This document shows, one piece after another, positions 37,025 through 49,400 of a stretch of DNA of 64,000 bases (the first letter of the stretch is position 1; every line of letters begins with the position of its first letter). A program made the position numbers and the translations under genes. Source of the stretch: Actinernus sp. WN-2022 (lineage: Eukaryota > Cnidaria > Anthozoa > Actiniaria > Actinernidae); the NCBI GenBank assembly GCA_030867875.1, contig JAOWCC010001634.1, forward strand, positions 37,591,867 through 37,655,866, read 5' to 3'. The notes below the pieces were generated by a model. The model was given only the letters and a program-made list of their open reading frames with translations. It was not told the origin of the DNA and made no database searches.

Positions 37025-40000
37025 AATACTATAAAAATGTGTTCGAACCAGAACGTGCGCGTTACTGAAATTAATTTCACCTTACTTGTTTTAACTCTGC
37101 CGTTTTGCCACTCTCAAGTGAGATGAACAAATGTATTTAAACCAGAACGCTCACCTCACCGAGATTAATTTCAACTTTCGAAGCGGTAAAATCGTGTTAG
37201 CTCAGTTTTAGATGACTGTAAAATACTTCAAAACTAACGCAATAAAGAAATGAAAGGGAATGCTAAGCAATTTACACCAATTAACAATTGGTTGTTGAGT
37301 ATGAATATTAATTTGTTTACATGTTAACTCTATTGTCTTCTTGTTTATTGATGTAACTAACAATCTTTCAATTAATTCAGTCTAATGATTCACAACTTCC
37401 CGCCCACTTGTCATAACCTGGCTATATGTTTAATAAAACAGCGTTTATAAGTTTTATCCCATAACTCCTTGTTTCCAAGGTCTCGATTAGATTAATTTCA
37501 CCTTACTTGTTTTAACTTAGTGGTTTGGTCACTCTCATGAAGAAATTCGTGTAAACCAGAACACGCGCGTCAATGTGATTAATTTCACCTTTAATTTTAA
37601 TACTTGTTTCAACTCAGCCGTTTTGCCACTCTCAAGTGAGATGAACAAATGTATTTAAACCAGAACGCTCACCTCAGCGAGATTAATTACACCTTACTTG
37701 TTGTAACTCAGCCGTTTTGTCACTCTGAAGTGGTATTTCAATCAAAACGCGCGCGTTACTGAAATTAATTTCAGCTTTGGAAGCGGTAAAATGGTGTTAG
37801 CTCTGTTTTTAGATGAACGTATAATACATCAAAACTAACGCAATAAAGAAATGAAAGGGAATGCTAAGCAATTTACATCAATTAACAATTGGCTGTTGAG
37901 TATGAATATTAATTTGTTTACATGTTAACTCTATTGTCTTCTTGTTTATTGATCTAACTAACAAGCTTTCAATTAATTCAGTCTAATGAGTCACAACTTC
38001 CCGCCCACTTGTCATAACCTGGCTATATGTTTAATAAAACAGCGTTTATAAGTTTTATCCCATAACTCCTTGTTTCCAAGGTCTCGATTAGATTAATTTC
38101 ACCTTACTTGTTTTAACTCAGCCGTTTTGTCACTCTCAAGTCACATGAAGATTTCTTCATAAAAACATAACTCAGCAGTTTTGTCACTCTCAAGTCACAC
38201 GAAGAAATATATTTAAACCAGAACGCGCGCGTCACTGAAATTTGTATCACCTTACTTCTTTTAACTCAGCCGTTTTGTCAACTGTCAAGTCACCTGAAGA
38301 TTTCTTCATGAAAACATAACTCCGCAGTTTTGTCACTCTCAAGTCACACGAAGAAATTTATTTAAACCAGAACGCGCGCGTCACTGAAATTGATATCACC
38401 TTACTTGTTTTTACTCAGCCGTTTTGTCACTCTCAAGTCACATGAAGATTTCTTCATGAAAACATAACTCAGCAGTTTTGTCACTCTCAAGTCACACGAA
38501 GAAATTTATTTAAACCAGAACGCGCGCGTCACTGAAATTGATATCACCTTACTTGTTTTTACTCAGCCGTTTTGTCACTCTCAAGTCACATGAAGATTTC
38601 TTCATGAAAACATAACTCAGCACTTTTGTCACTCTCAAGTCACACGAAGAAATTTATTTCAACCAGAACGCGCGCGTCACTGAAATTGATACCACCTTAC
38701 TTGTTTTAACTCAGCCGTTTTGTCACCTCTCAAGTGACATGAAGAAATGTTTTTAAATCAGAACGCGCGCGTTACTGAGATTAATTTCAGCTTTGGAAGC
38801 AGTAACATCGTATTAGGTCACTTTTTAGATGACTTTAAAATACTTCAAAACTAACGCAATAAAGAAATGAAAGGGAATGCTAAGCAATTTACATCAATTA
38901 ACAATTGGGTGTTGAGTATGAATATTAATTTGTTTACATGTCAACTCTATTGTCTTCTTGTCTATTGATGTAACTAACAAGCTTTCAATTAATTCAGTCT
39001 AATGAGTCACACCTTCCAGCCCACATGTCCTAACCAGGCTATATGTTTAATAAAACAGCGTTTATACCCATAACTCCTTGTTTCCAAGGTCTCGATTAGT
39101 TTAATTTCACATTACTTGTTTTAACTTAGTGGTTTTGTCACTCTCATGAAGAAATTCGTGTAAACCAGAACACGCGCGTAAGTGAGATTAATTTCATCTT
39201 ACTTGTTTTAACTCAGCCGTTTCCTCAACTCTAAAGTCATATGAACACATATATTTTAACCAGAACGCACGCGTTACTGAAATTAATTTCATCTTACTTC
39301 TTTTAACTCAGCCGTGTCACAGGAAGAAATTTATTTAAACCAGAATGCGCCCGTCACTGAGATTGATATCACCTTACTTGTTTTTACTCAGCCGTTTTGT
39401 CAACTATCAAGTCACATGAAGATTTATTCATTTTAACATAACTCCGCAGTTTTGTCACTCTCAAGTCACACGAAGAAATTTATTTAAACCAGAACGCGCG
39501 CGTCACTGAAATTCATATCACCTTACTTGTTTTAACTCAGCCGTTTTGTCAACTGTCAAGTCACCTGAAGATTTCTTCATGAAAACATAACTCCGCAGTT
39601 TTGTCACTCTCAAGTCACACGAAGAAATTTATTTAAACCAGAACGCGCGCGTCACTGAAATTGATATCACCTTACTTGTTTTAACTCAGCCGTTTTGTCA
39701 ACTCTCAAGTGACATGAAGAAATGTATTTAAATCAGAACGCGCGCGTTACTGAGATTAATTTCAGCTTTGGAAGCAGTAACATCGTATTAGGTCACTTTT
39801 TAGATGACTTTAAAAAACTTCAAAACTAACGCAATAAAGAAATGAAAGGGAATGCTAAGCAATTTACATCAATTAACAATTGGGTATTGAGTATGAATAT
39901 TAATTTGTTTACATGTCAACTCTATTGTCTTCTTGTCTATTGATGTAACTAACAAGCTTTCAATTAATTCAGTCTAATGAGTCACACCTTCCAGCCCACA

Positions 40001-40933
40001 TGTCCTAACCAGGCTATATGTTTAATAAAACAGCGTTTATACCCATAACTCCTTGTTTCCAAGGTCTCGATTAGTTTAATTTCACATTACTTGTTTTAAC
40101 TTAGTGGTTTTGTCACTCTCATGAAGAAATTCGTGTAAACCAGAACACGCGCGTAAGTGAGATTAATTTCATCTTACTTGTTTTAACTCAGCCGTTTCCT
40201 CAACTCTAAAGTCATATGAACACATATATTTTAACCAGAACGCACGCGTTACTGAAATTAATTTCATCTTACTTCTTTTAACTCAGCCGTGTCACACGAA
40301 GAAATTTATTTAAACCAGAATGCGCCCGTCACTGAGATTGATATCACCTTACTTGTTTTTACTCAGCCGTTTTGTCAACTATCAAGTCACATGAAGATTT
40401 CTTCATTATAACATAACTCCGCAGTTTTGTCACTCTCAAGTCACACGAAGAAATTTATTTAAACCAGAACGCGCGCGTCACTGAAATTCATATCACCTTA
40501 CATGTTTTAACTCAGCCGTTTTGTCAACTGTCAAGTCACCTGAAGATTTCTTCATGAAAACATAACTCCGCAGTTTTGTCACTCTCAAGTCACACGAAGA
40601 AATTTATTTAAACCAGAACGCGCGCGTCACTGAAATTGATATCACCTTACTTGTTTTAACTCAGCCGTTTTGTCAACTCTCAAGTGACATGAAGAAATGT
40701 ATTTAAATCAGAACGCGCGCGTTACTGAGATTAATTTCGGCTTTGGAAGCAGTAACATCGTATTAGGTCACTTTTTAGATGACTTTAAAAAACTTCAAAA
40801 CTAACGCAATAAAGAAATGAAAGGGAATGCTAAGCAATTTACATCAATTAACAATTGGGTGTTGAGTATGAATATTAATTTGTTTACATGTCAACTCTAT
40901 TGTCTTCTTGTCTATTGATGTAACTAACAAGCT
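37025..40933. repeat. Minisatellite block 3
   Basis: Same order as blocks 1 and 2 but with two 600-base modules (one fewer than block 1) and 975-base units marked near 38815, 39789 and 40764. The last promoter module is cut at ACTAACAAGCT, where type A exon 3 begins in mid-codon context. Confidence 0.85.
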
Positions 40934-41310
40934 ATCAATGGGATACCTATCGTCACCAGAACTTAGTGATGCCGAGTATACCAGTCTCTACTCCACTACA
41001 AGTTAAAGTACCAGCTCAGCTACCTGAGGAGATATTTGCGCCTAACTACTCACCAACAACACTGAGGCACTGTCAGACGACAGATCCGGTTTTCCGGCCA
41101 GAACTACTCGAAATGCCAGAACTACAGCTGTTGAATGTCCAAGCCTCGTGGCTCGGAGACCTTCGCTGTCCACCAACACCGGATTACAGAGAACAGCTGC
41201 ACACATACGACTCCGTCATACCGTTACTGACCCCTGGCATCTTCGACCAAAATCCACATAGTAGTTTGTATGTGAATGATAGCATGTTTGCAATGAGCAG
41301 ACAAGACTAG
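40934..41310 (+). pseudogene. Type A fragment A3 (3' part of exon 3 only)
   Basis: From ATCAATGGGATACC to the TAG at 41308-41310 it matches A1 exon 3 (the last 124 codons, with CPPTPDYR). The homeodomain, introns and promoter are absent, replaced by minisatellite. The frame is open but there is no start context, so it is a remnant. It lacks the A2 two-base insertion and differs from A1 by P-to-R in VFRPEL and by ending SRQD. SRQD shares the CAAGAC found in the short B fusions, so an A3-like gene was the donor of those tails. Confidence 0.8.
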
Positions 41311-42940
41311 AAGTACTTATTAAAATACTCGAACAACAGGTAGCGGCTGTCACGTGACTAACCTACACGAACTGATGAAAGATAGCTGATGCTAGCTGAA
41401 AGCTTCTCTCAACCTTCAAACTTGTTGTGTGAAACTGTAAAATTTCTTAGTCATTGTGAACATTTAGAATAGTTAGAAGTTACTGTCTGTATACTTTATC
41501 AATAAATGCTGCTGAGAAAAGAAACTTGGTTGTGTGTGTGTGTGCAACTCTTGGGAAGGGTGATACATTGTTATTTAACTCATATTAACAAAAGTGCAGT
41601 ACTTTTACAGTAACTACTATAAAATTCCAAACTCATGCAAGCATTAAGTTTAAGTGGATTTCCGCGCATCACTGAGTTTAATTTCACTTTACTGGTTTTA
41701 ACACAGACGTTTTGCCACTCTAAAGTGAGATGAAGAAATGTATTTAAACCAGAACTTTGTCAATAAATACTGTCGCGAGTAAGAACTTGGATTGTGTGTG
41801 TGTAACTCTTGGGTGGGAGATCGAAACATGTTTCTTTAATTCATATTGACAATAGCCCTTTATAACTCTTCTGTGCTTTTAAAATAAATACCCTAAAATT
41901 CAGAATACACGCAAGCATCAATAAGATCGACCATGTACTATTGCAGCATATCGGAATTTATTGATCCTGATCGGGCTGATACAACTCCTGATTGTGACTC
42001 GATCATAAGCGGCTCTGGACGATAAGTGGACAGTTAACCACTTGAAGTTTACCTAGGAGGTCTTAACCGATCTAAGATGATCTGGCCGATGTTCATAAAA
42101 GTCATATGCTCTCATACAAAAATGCTCTGCTGAATTGCACGTATCAATGTTTGTTTTTTACTTGTTGGGTTTAGCTTTTTATAACAGGTAACTTTAAATA
42201 GCGGGAAAGTGTTGTCATATTAATCAGTGATGGAGTATTAATTCACATCATTAAACCGTCCAGTATTTAAGAAATAGAAAACATTTTCCCTATTTCCATA
42301 GAGTTCTAGAAACACGAGTGGGAGTTTGGGAGAACGAGAAATGGTAATTGGAACACGAGCCCACCGAGCGAGTGTTTCCATTGCTATTTCGAGTTCTTCC
42401 AATGTTCCACATGTGTTTCTATAACTCTATGAGAACACGGGTAAAATGTTTTCTACTACCTTTATAAAAGAAACGAGTAAAAAAACATTTCGCTCGTTTC
42501 AATTCATCATCAAAACTTAAATTCTTCCAACCAGCTCAAGCGCGCGCTCAACTTTCTATGTTTCTATAGAGTTATAGAAACACGTCAGCCAATCAGAGCG
42601 CGCGTACTATCGAATCTATCTTATAATGTATTATGATCAATAGATAAGTATGTCTCATATATGTATTTAATGTTGCATGTTTTGCACAGATATTCCCTTC
42701 AGAGCCAAATCTAATGTTTGCTTCAGAACAAAGGCTTTTTACAATGCTAAAGGAACAAAACACTCCAATGAAAAAGAATGCAAATTAATTAAGGATCAAT
42801 TTACGGCGAGGTGTGAATGACAGATTTGACTAACAATCAACTCAAGCTTCTTTTGTCTCCCATTCACTTGACCTAATTATCACCTTGGTAACCTATTCAG
42901 ACTTTTCACTCGCGCGTTACCAACCCCTTTTCAGACAGAG
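41311..42940. other. A3 3' UTR and spacer to B10
   Basis: A-type poly(A) region (AATAAA near 41502) followed by the B spacer, here with a full foldback near 42290-42440. No other gene is seen. Confidence 0.6.
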
Positions 42941-43003
42941 TATACATACAAGGCAAGCAACTGCACAATCAGTTAGCACTTGTCTGCAACTAGCACTGGA
43001 CAG

Positions 43004-44444
43004 ATGGAGACCTTGAACATGAGACTGTTTCACGTGAAGCGTCAACTAACATTCGGTGTGAGTGATTTCAAAACCTGTTCTCATATCTATGGTATGTACA
43101 AACATCTCTATATGTATACAATAAATATTTGATATGGCTGTTCAGGGATTTCATTACATTTTTATAGTAGGCGTCAGGGGCATTACAAGTTCCTGTATCG
43201 ATACTGGTTAGCTTAGTTGTTAGAGCACGGTCTAGAATGAGGGGGATCGAACCTAGTTACGCGTACATCTTTCCGTAGAAATCTGATCTATATTATTCAT
43301 TCCCATTCAGATCTCGAGCCTCTTGAGAGACAAGCTTTACCACATTCAACGACAACTGAAATTCCTGGAAACCGTCCTTCTGGCAAAGCAGTCAGCGATA
43401 GTCAGCCACAGAGCATGCGCAGGAGGTTTACAGAGAAACAGGGGAAGAGACTTGACACAGCGTTTGAAGAAAACGACCTGCCGGGCACAAAGGCGCGTCA
43501 AGAATTAGCAATGGAGCTTGGAGTTGATGTTAAACGAATTCAGGTAAATGGGCTATCCAAAATAGACTTTATATCAATGGTGAAAGTTTCTCGTCCTCAT
43601 TAAAAACTCAATAAGTTACAGGCTTCTTCATTCATCGCACTGCCGCGGATAACAAACCGCAACCAATTACTTTTCTTTTTCAAGAATTCATCATGTATTT
43701 GTAATTGGAGAGTTCGCTTTTGAAGCACTTTGTTAAGTTTTTGCACATTTTGTGTCAGTCAATGAAAAAGCCTCCGTTTCAGGATATGTTATTTAGTCGC
43801 CGTATCTGTTTTTCTTTCTCCAGTCATGGTTCAAGCGACGCAGAGCAGAAGAGCGAGCCAACCAACACAGAGTAAAGATCATTCGCAACTCAATACAAAC
43901 TGCCAAGCGTTGGGCTGCAAAGCAACAACTAAGAGAATCCCTCAATGCACGTCCACATCCAACAAAGCGCACTGCTCAAGTAACATCAGTTGTACCAGAA
44001 TTACACCAGTCTCCCGTTGCTGAACACCAGTTTATGCCACATCAATATTTCGCACCGCAAATCTTCCCAAACCCTGGAACGCCGAGGTTTCGTTCAACGC
44101 CTGTCAAACTTGCCTCTCGAGCCGAGACCAACGTGAACCATCCAAACTACCACGACTTGCCCAACCATATTTATGGCCTGGAGATCGAGGAAGGCTCCTG
44201 TCCCCAAACACCGAATGCTCTTGGAATGGACAACGACCATTTCCAAACACACATTTATGGAGGAGGGGTTGTAGGCAGTTGTGTCCCACACACTCCTGAT
44301 TACAAACCACGGGAAATGATGGCCGAAGTGGAAATGATGAAAAAGACAATATTCAAGCTAGAAACTCGTGTACGTAGGAATGAGCAGATGCTGAACATGT
44401 TACTGAGTAGCGATAGCTTTTGGAAGGTTTCTAGACAGCTTTAG
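43004..44444 (+). CDS. Type B homeobox gene, copy B10 (long, V13G)
   Basis: Exons 43004-43091, 43311-43543 and 43824-44444, 313 residues if spliced as in B5. The intron 1 donor is GTATGT instead of GTAAGT, still usable. Homeodomain position 13 is Gly (EKQGKRLDT). It is the most diverged B copy: GTPRF, ASRAET, GMDNDHFQ, PHTPDYKPREMM and SDSFWKV, so its motif reads CVPHTPDYK. It marks the right edge of the array. Poly(A) signal 44566-44571. Confidence 0.78.
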
Positions 44445-44681
44445 TTTTTACACCTGGGTGACAATTTATAGTATATGTTTCTTGTAAACAATTTTCTCAA
44501 TTTTAAATTTCTTATTAATTGTGAACAGTTAGAATAGTTAAAAGTTACTGTATACATACTTTGTAAATAAATGCTGTTGAGAAAAAGAAAATTGGTTGTC
44601 AGGGTGTGTGTGCAACTCTTGGGAAGGGGTGATACATTATTATTTAACTCATATTAACGAAAGTGTTGCCTTTCACTCTCC

Positions 44682-44803
44682 AGGGCCGGGTTGTTCAAAG
44701 CCCGATTAGTGTTAATCCTGGATTAACTCTGCACAGAACCTATTGGTTGTCATGGAAATTAACCCTGGATTAGCACTAATCGGGCTTTGAACAACCGGGC
44801 CCT
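44682..44803. mobile_element. 122-bp palindromic MITE in the B10 3' flank
   Basis: Arms AGGGCCGGGTTGTTCAAAGC and GCTTTGAACAACCGGGCCCT continue through CCCGATTAG...CTAATCGGG around a 35-base centre. Other B copies read CTCTCCTGTACTTTTACAG at this position, giving the empty site. A degenerate larger relative lies at 46910-47375. Confidence 0.85.
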
Positions 44804-44814
44804 GTACTTTTACA

Positions 44815-45610
44815 GTAAATACTATAAAAATGTATTTGAACCAGAACGCGCATGCTATAGAGATTAATTTTACCTTTATTTTAATACTTGTTTTTACTCA
44901 GCCGTTTTGTCAACTTTCAAGTCAAATGAAGAAATGTATTTGAACCAGAACGTGCGTGTTACTGAGATTAATTTCACCTTTATTTTAATACTTGTTTTAA
45001 CTCAGCCGTTTTGTCAACTTTCAAGTCACATGAAGAAATGTATTTCAAACAGAACGCGCGTGTTACTGAGATTAATTTCACCTTTATTTTAATACTTGTT
45101 TTAACTCAGCCGTTTTGTCAACTTTCAAGTCACATGAAGAATGTATTTGAACCAGAACGCGCGTGTTACTGAGATTAATTTCACCTTTATTTTAATACTT
45201 GTTTTAACTCAGCGGTTTTGTCACTCTCAAGTCACACGAAGAAATTTATTTATACCAGAACGCGCGCGTCACTGAAATTGATATCATCTTACTTGTTTTA
45301 TCCTCAGCCGTTTTGTGAACTCTCAAGTCACATGAAGAAATGTATTTAAACCAGAACGCTCACCTCACCGAGATTAATTTCACCTTTTGAACTCGTGTTA
45401 GCTCAGTTTTTAGATGACTGTAAAATACTTCAAAACTAACGCAATAAAGAAATGAAAGGGAATGCTAAGCAATTTACATCAATTAACAATTGGGTGTTGA
45501 GTATGCATATTAATGTATTTACATGTCAACTCTATTGTTTGCTTGTCTATTGATCTAACTAACAAGCTTGCAATTAATTCAGTCTAATGAATCACACGTT
45601 GCCGCCCACT
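44815..45610. repeat. Terminal minisatellite and A-promoter relic
   Basis: Four units of about 98 bases (CCAGAACGCGCGTGTTACTG, TTTATTTTAATACTTG), two diverged units, then one promoter module (45400-45610) that stops at CCGCCCACTTATTATGAC before any TATA box. It marks the end of array-type sequence. Confidence 0.75.
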
Positions 45611-46249
45611 TATTATGACAAAAAATAATAAACGAAAGTGTATTTTTCCTTTCTCCAGTCATACAACAAACTAACAGAGTCGACATTTAGCTGTGTTCTT
45701 ACTAGCGCATTGAGTACGCCACCGCGGTAAAACATCCGCGCATGCGCTTTTTAAGAGGACAGCGCAGCGTCCCGCCAGTTTCCCGCCCAAACTCACTTTG
45801 TTCATGTTCCACAGCTCCAGTCGTGTTTTTGTCAGAGCACAGAACACAGCCAGCCCCGTTCTATTTGTTTATTATTCCGTACATTATACTTAGCGATTCG
45901 AACCGTACCGCATTTCTAATTTATAGTTCCACCATACACAATAAGCGCCGCCTTTCCTATGTCCCACAAGCCGTAAACACGTTAAAGTTCAAAACAAACA
46001 TGGCAAAAAAGGCTGAGTTCAGCGCTAGTCTTCGTAACATATTGAACAATTTATCGATTTCCTACTGAATTTCTTAAATCTTTGCGAAGAAATCCAGTTT
46101 GTGATTTCATCTCCTTCTAACGAGCTTGTGGGACAAGTTGGCGGGCGTATTCAGTTCCCGGGGAAACACTGCTGCGTTCTGATTGGTCAAAAGTGTTTTT
46201 AATTGACAGGTGTGGAACTATGCATAATCATTGATAGATACGTACGCAC
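45611..46249. other. Boundary region, no recognised gene
   Basis: GC-richer than its surroundings, with inverted pieces CCCACAAGC/GCTTGTGGG and CCCGCC/GGCGGG. A short open frame (MAKKAEFSASL...) starts near 46000. It could be a mobile-element remnant or a CpG-rich promoter; nothing decides between them. Confidence 0.3.
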
Positions 46250-46456
46250 CTGCTGTCGGTACCAACAGCCATCACACGAGTTGACTTCCCCTCGCTCGTC
46301 ACCAGGGACAAAGAACTCATAGAACATCGCGACAGTGCCCAAAAATCGACCACGTGATTTAGAGCAAACACCTCGATCTGCCTGTTTGAACAGCAATATA
46401 TAATCCATGACGATACACATTCCATCCAGTATATCCCCTCTGGAAACACGGGAAGG
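46250..46456 (-). CDS. WD40 gene exon (207 bp)
   Basis: Acceptor TTTCTACATTTCAG and donor GTGCGT. Encodes LPVFPEGIYWMECV to VMAVGTDS in phase with the 47.9-kb exon. The next exon downstream is not found before the homeobox array. Confidence 0.65.
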
Positions 46457-49400
46457 CTGAAATGTAGAAAGAATACGCATTTTACAGGAAACAGCCACGT
46501 GCTGGTATAATACTTCATTAACGAATGAATTGAGCTCGTGATCCCCATGGGAAAGGCGTTGCCATGGATGCTGGATGGCAAGCTATCTTTCAAAACGCTG
46601 TTTTAGAAAGATCGACAATCGATTGGAGGTGGAAAATGGCATTTACAAAAAGGTTTTGCTAATGGTGCATTTTCACGCGACTTAATAGCCGCCATGTTGG
46701 TGTATCTTTAACAATAGATTCTTCGTTAGCTTCTTTTGTTAGGTACACCAACATGGCCGCCATCCCTTTGTTATTTGAATCTCTTGGGATTGAGTGAAAA
46801 CCCTCTATAACACTACCGATCTCGTACAAGTGCCTTTAAATGGCAACAAGTACAATCACATAACTGCATTCCTGCAAAAGGCAATCATAGGTCTTTTTCC
46901 TCTCGGTTCCTCAAAGCCTGATTAAGCTAATCCATGATTAAGGGTGATCTTTAGTTTAATTTACTAACTCATGGACTACTGATTTGGGATTATAAACTTC
47001 TTGTTTTTAAAACTCACTTTCAATCATACATGTATTTTTTTTTATTAAGTGACTGCAACATCTGGTAATTCTCCTCATTTAGTTTCTTCGTGGTAGTGGC
47101 CAACTCGAACGCTTTCGCTCCTTTGGCCACAACGCACATTTCCTGGAAATTGTAACTTTGAATACCTATTTTATTTTTTTCTCCACTCTTTCCTACCAAT
47201 TGTTAAAACTGATCTCGTAAACAGTGCAAAATAAAATTGAACTTGAATTGAACTTGAGGAATATTTAGTACTTTCTTCTTGTAATCTAAGAATACCTTTT
47301 AACAAGAGAGCTAAGATTCTCGGTTAAAACTCAGTCCAGGATTAAAGCTAATCGGACTTTGAAAAACTCAGGCCTGATGAAAGGCTAGCGCTCGAAATTT
47401 CAGCTGCCCACGGCAGTTAGCAAACGAGTAAAGGAATACAACTAAATAGAGGCGCTTACATGGCTGGGTGGAGATACGGGTTTTATCTTCGAGTGGTGAA
47501 TGTCGTACTAAACGAGAGAGTGTATTATTATAACACATTCACCACGAGAAGATAAAACAAAGTCTCCAAGCTTCCATGTAATGTTCTGTTTATTATTCAC
47601 CAAGCTATCGATTACCGGATTTTACACGTGACATGAACGTGTTATAAATTATGCCGTTTAATATTAAATTATGTCGCGCGTAGTCCGGAAATTTATGGCT
47701 AGGTGAAATGCAGAATAACGACATGTACAGTGTAGATGGCTAGTTAACTTCGTAAGGTATGACTGACCAGGATGCGGTCCATAACGTCCGGTACGGACCG
47801 CAAAATTGAAGCAAACTTTAAGCTGGTCTTTGAATAGTTTTTAGCCATATAATAAACATTAAAAACTCATTGCTCGGTCCATACTGTAAGTTATGGACCT
47901 TAACAATCATACATATGCACAATAGTGTAGGTACCTGTATATTTCCTCCATGACATCTAGGGAGAACACCTTAACCATTCCATCTATGGATGCCGTTATG
48001 ACCATACCAGACGCCTCGGGGTGCAGCATAATTTTCGTGATTACCTGGAAGGTGAAGGAGTTATATTAAGTAACAATGCGTGTAAAAACTAGGCGAAATG
48101 CTATTGTTCAGCAGCAATAGGCTTTTGGCACATAAGAATTTTCTGTATTTCATATTGAGCATACAACCCTTAAATAAAAAAATTCTGAAATCATATCCAC
48201 TGAAACGGCTGCATTTTAATAGTACTTTCTTTTTGTGTGAAAACATTTTGTCCAAAACGTTCAATTTTACAATGTTCTCCACACTGAAGTTTCATTGTAT
48301 TAAAAGTTCTCAGTGTTTTCACTAGATGTAATTCAAATCTGTCTAAAAAATGAGAAACTAATATTCCTCTTCAAGTTTTGATAGATTTTGTTGTCAAAGC
48401 CACTGAATGAGGTGGAAGATTAATAAATACCACAATTAGCACGTTTCTGCATTCCTTGCGCGCCGTTGGACTGCCTGGTTCTTAGCCGGACTGTTCTTAA
48501 TGTCACTGACGCATCAGTTGGATTACATACACTGTACATGTAGCAGGGCGTTAGGCCATCAGTATGTCTTCGTACCCGAAAAGAAGCAAACGTAAAGCAG
48601 CCTTATTTAACGTCGGTAACTCGTGACAGGCTGATAAGACTGATAAACTTGAGACCGACGTGGGACCTACGATTTTACGTCCTTACCAGAGACGTGAAGG
48701 TGAAGGTCTAACCATTTATAGTTCGAGAACGAGATTGTTTCACAAAGGCAGCACCTTCTACTGGGTTATTTTAAGACCCAAAGTGTTGGCCTAGCCAGGG
48801 TTTTGAAACCTCGACCTCCCGCTCGTCAGACTCGAGCTTAAAGGGGCCGTCTCACCCACAGTGCTTAGCGCGCTCACATGGCATAGCGGCCATTTTCGAT
48901 GCCATCGAAATCCAGAGTTTTATGGCAGTGGTCTTGATCTTCTCAACATCTCTGCCATCCTTCCAGTTATTGTCAAAAAAATCATACTACGTTGAACCGT
49001 TTTTATTGTTCTTCTTATTGAGCCTCTTATTTAAGTGTTTTAAATTATTTGGTGATGTAAATTTTAGTTCTATTTCAGGTGGCCGCAGTTCTCTGATGGA
49101 TGCCAGTCTCGTTCTTCCTCAACGAAAGGAAACAATTGTCCGTTTGTGCCCACGATTTCCACCTACAACATGGAGAAGCAATTCTGACCATTAATCTTTA
49201 TATGTAAAGATATATTAGCGCGAGTATCTACTATCTTTGAGCCGATTTCGGTTTTTGAACACCGTGGCTGGCTTACGTGACTACAATTTGCAACAAAACT
49301 CCACTTGAAGAACAGTTTCCTGAAATCATTTTCAGGGCTTTGGCGTTTAACTTGTGGAAACAGGTCTCTCTCTGATTCGAAGGACGGAATTTCGGGCTTT

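Noticed and set aside
45742..46068. 108-codon plus-strand frame at the array edge
   Set aside because: No domain, low-complexity composition and no splice partners; retained only as part of an unassigned region.
48061..48325. Overlapping plus and minus frames in a WD40 intron
   Set aside because: They are mutual antisense, AT-rich and without conserved pattern.
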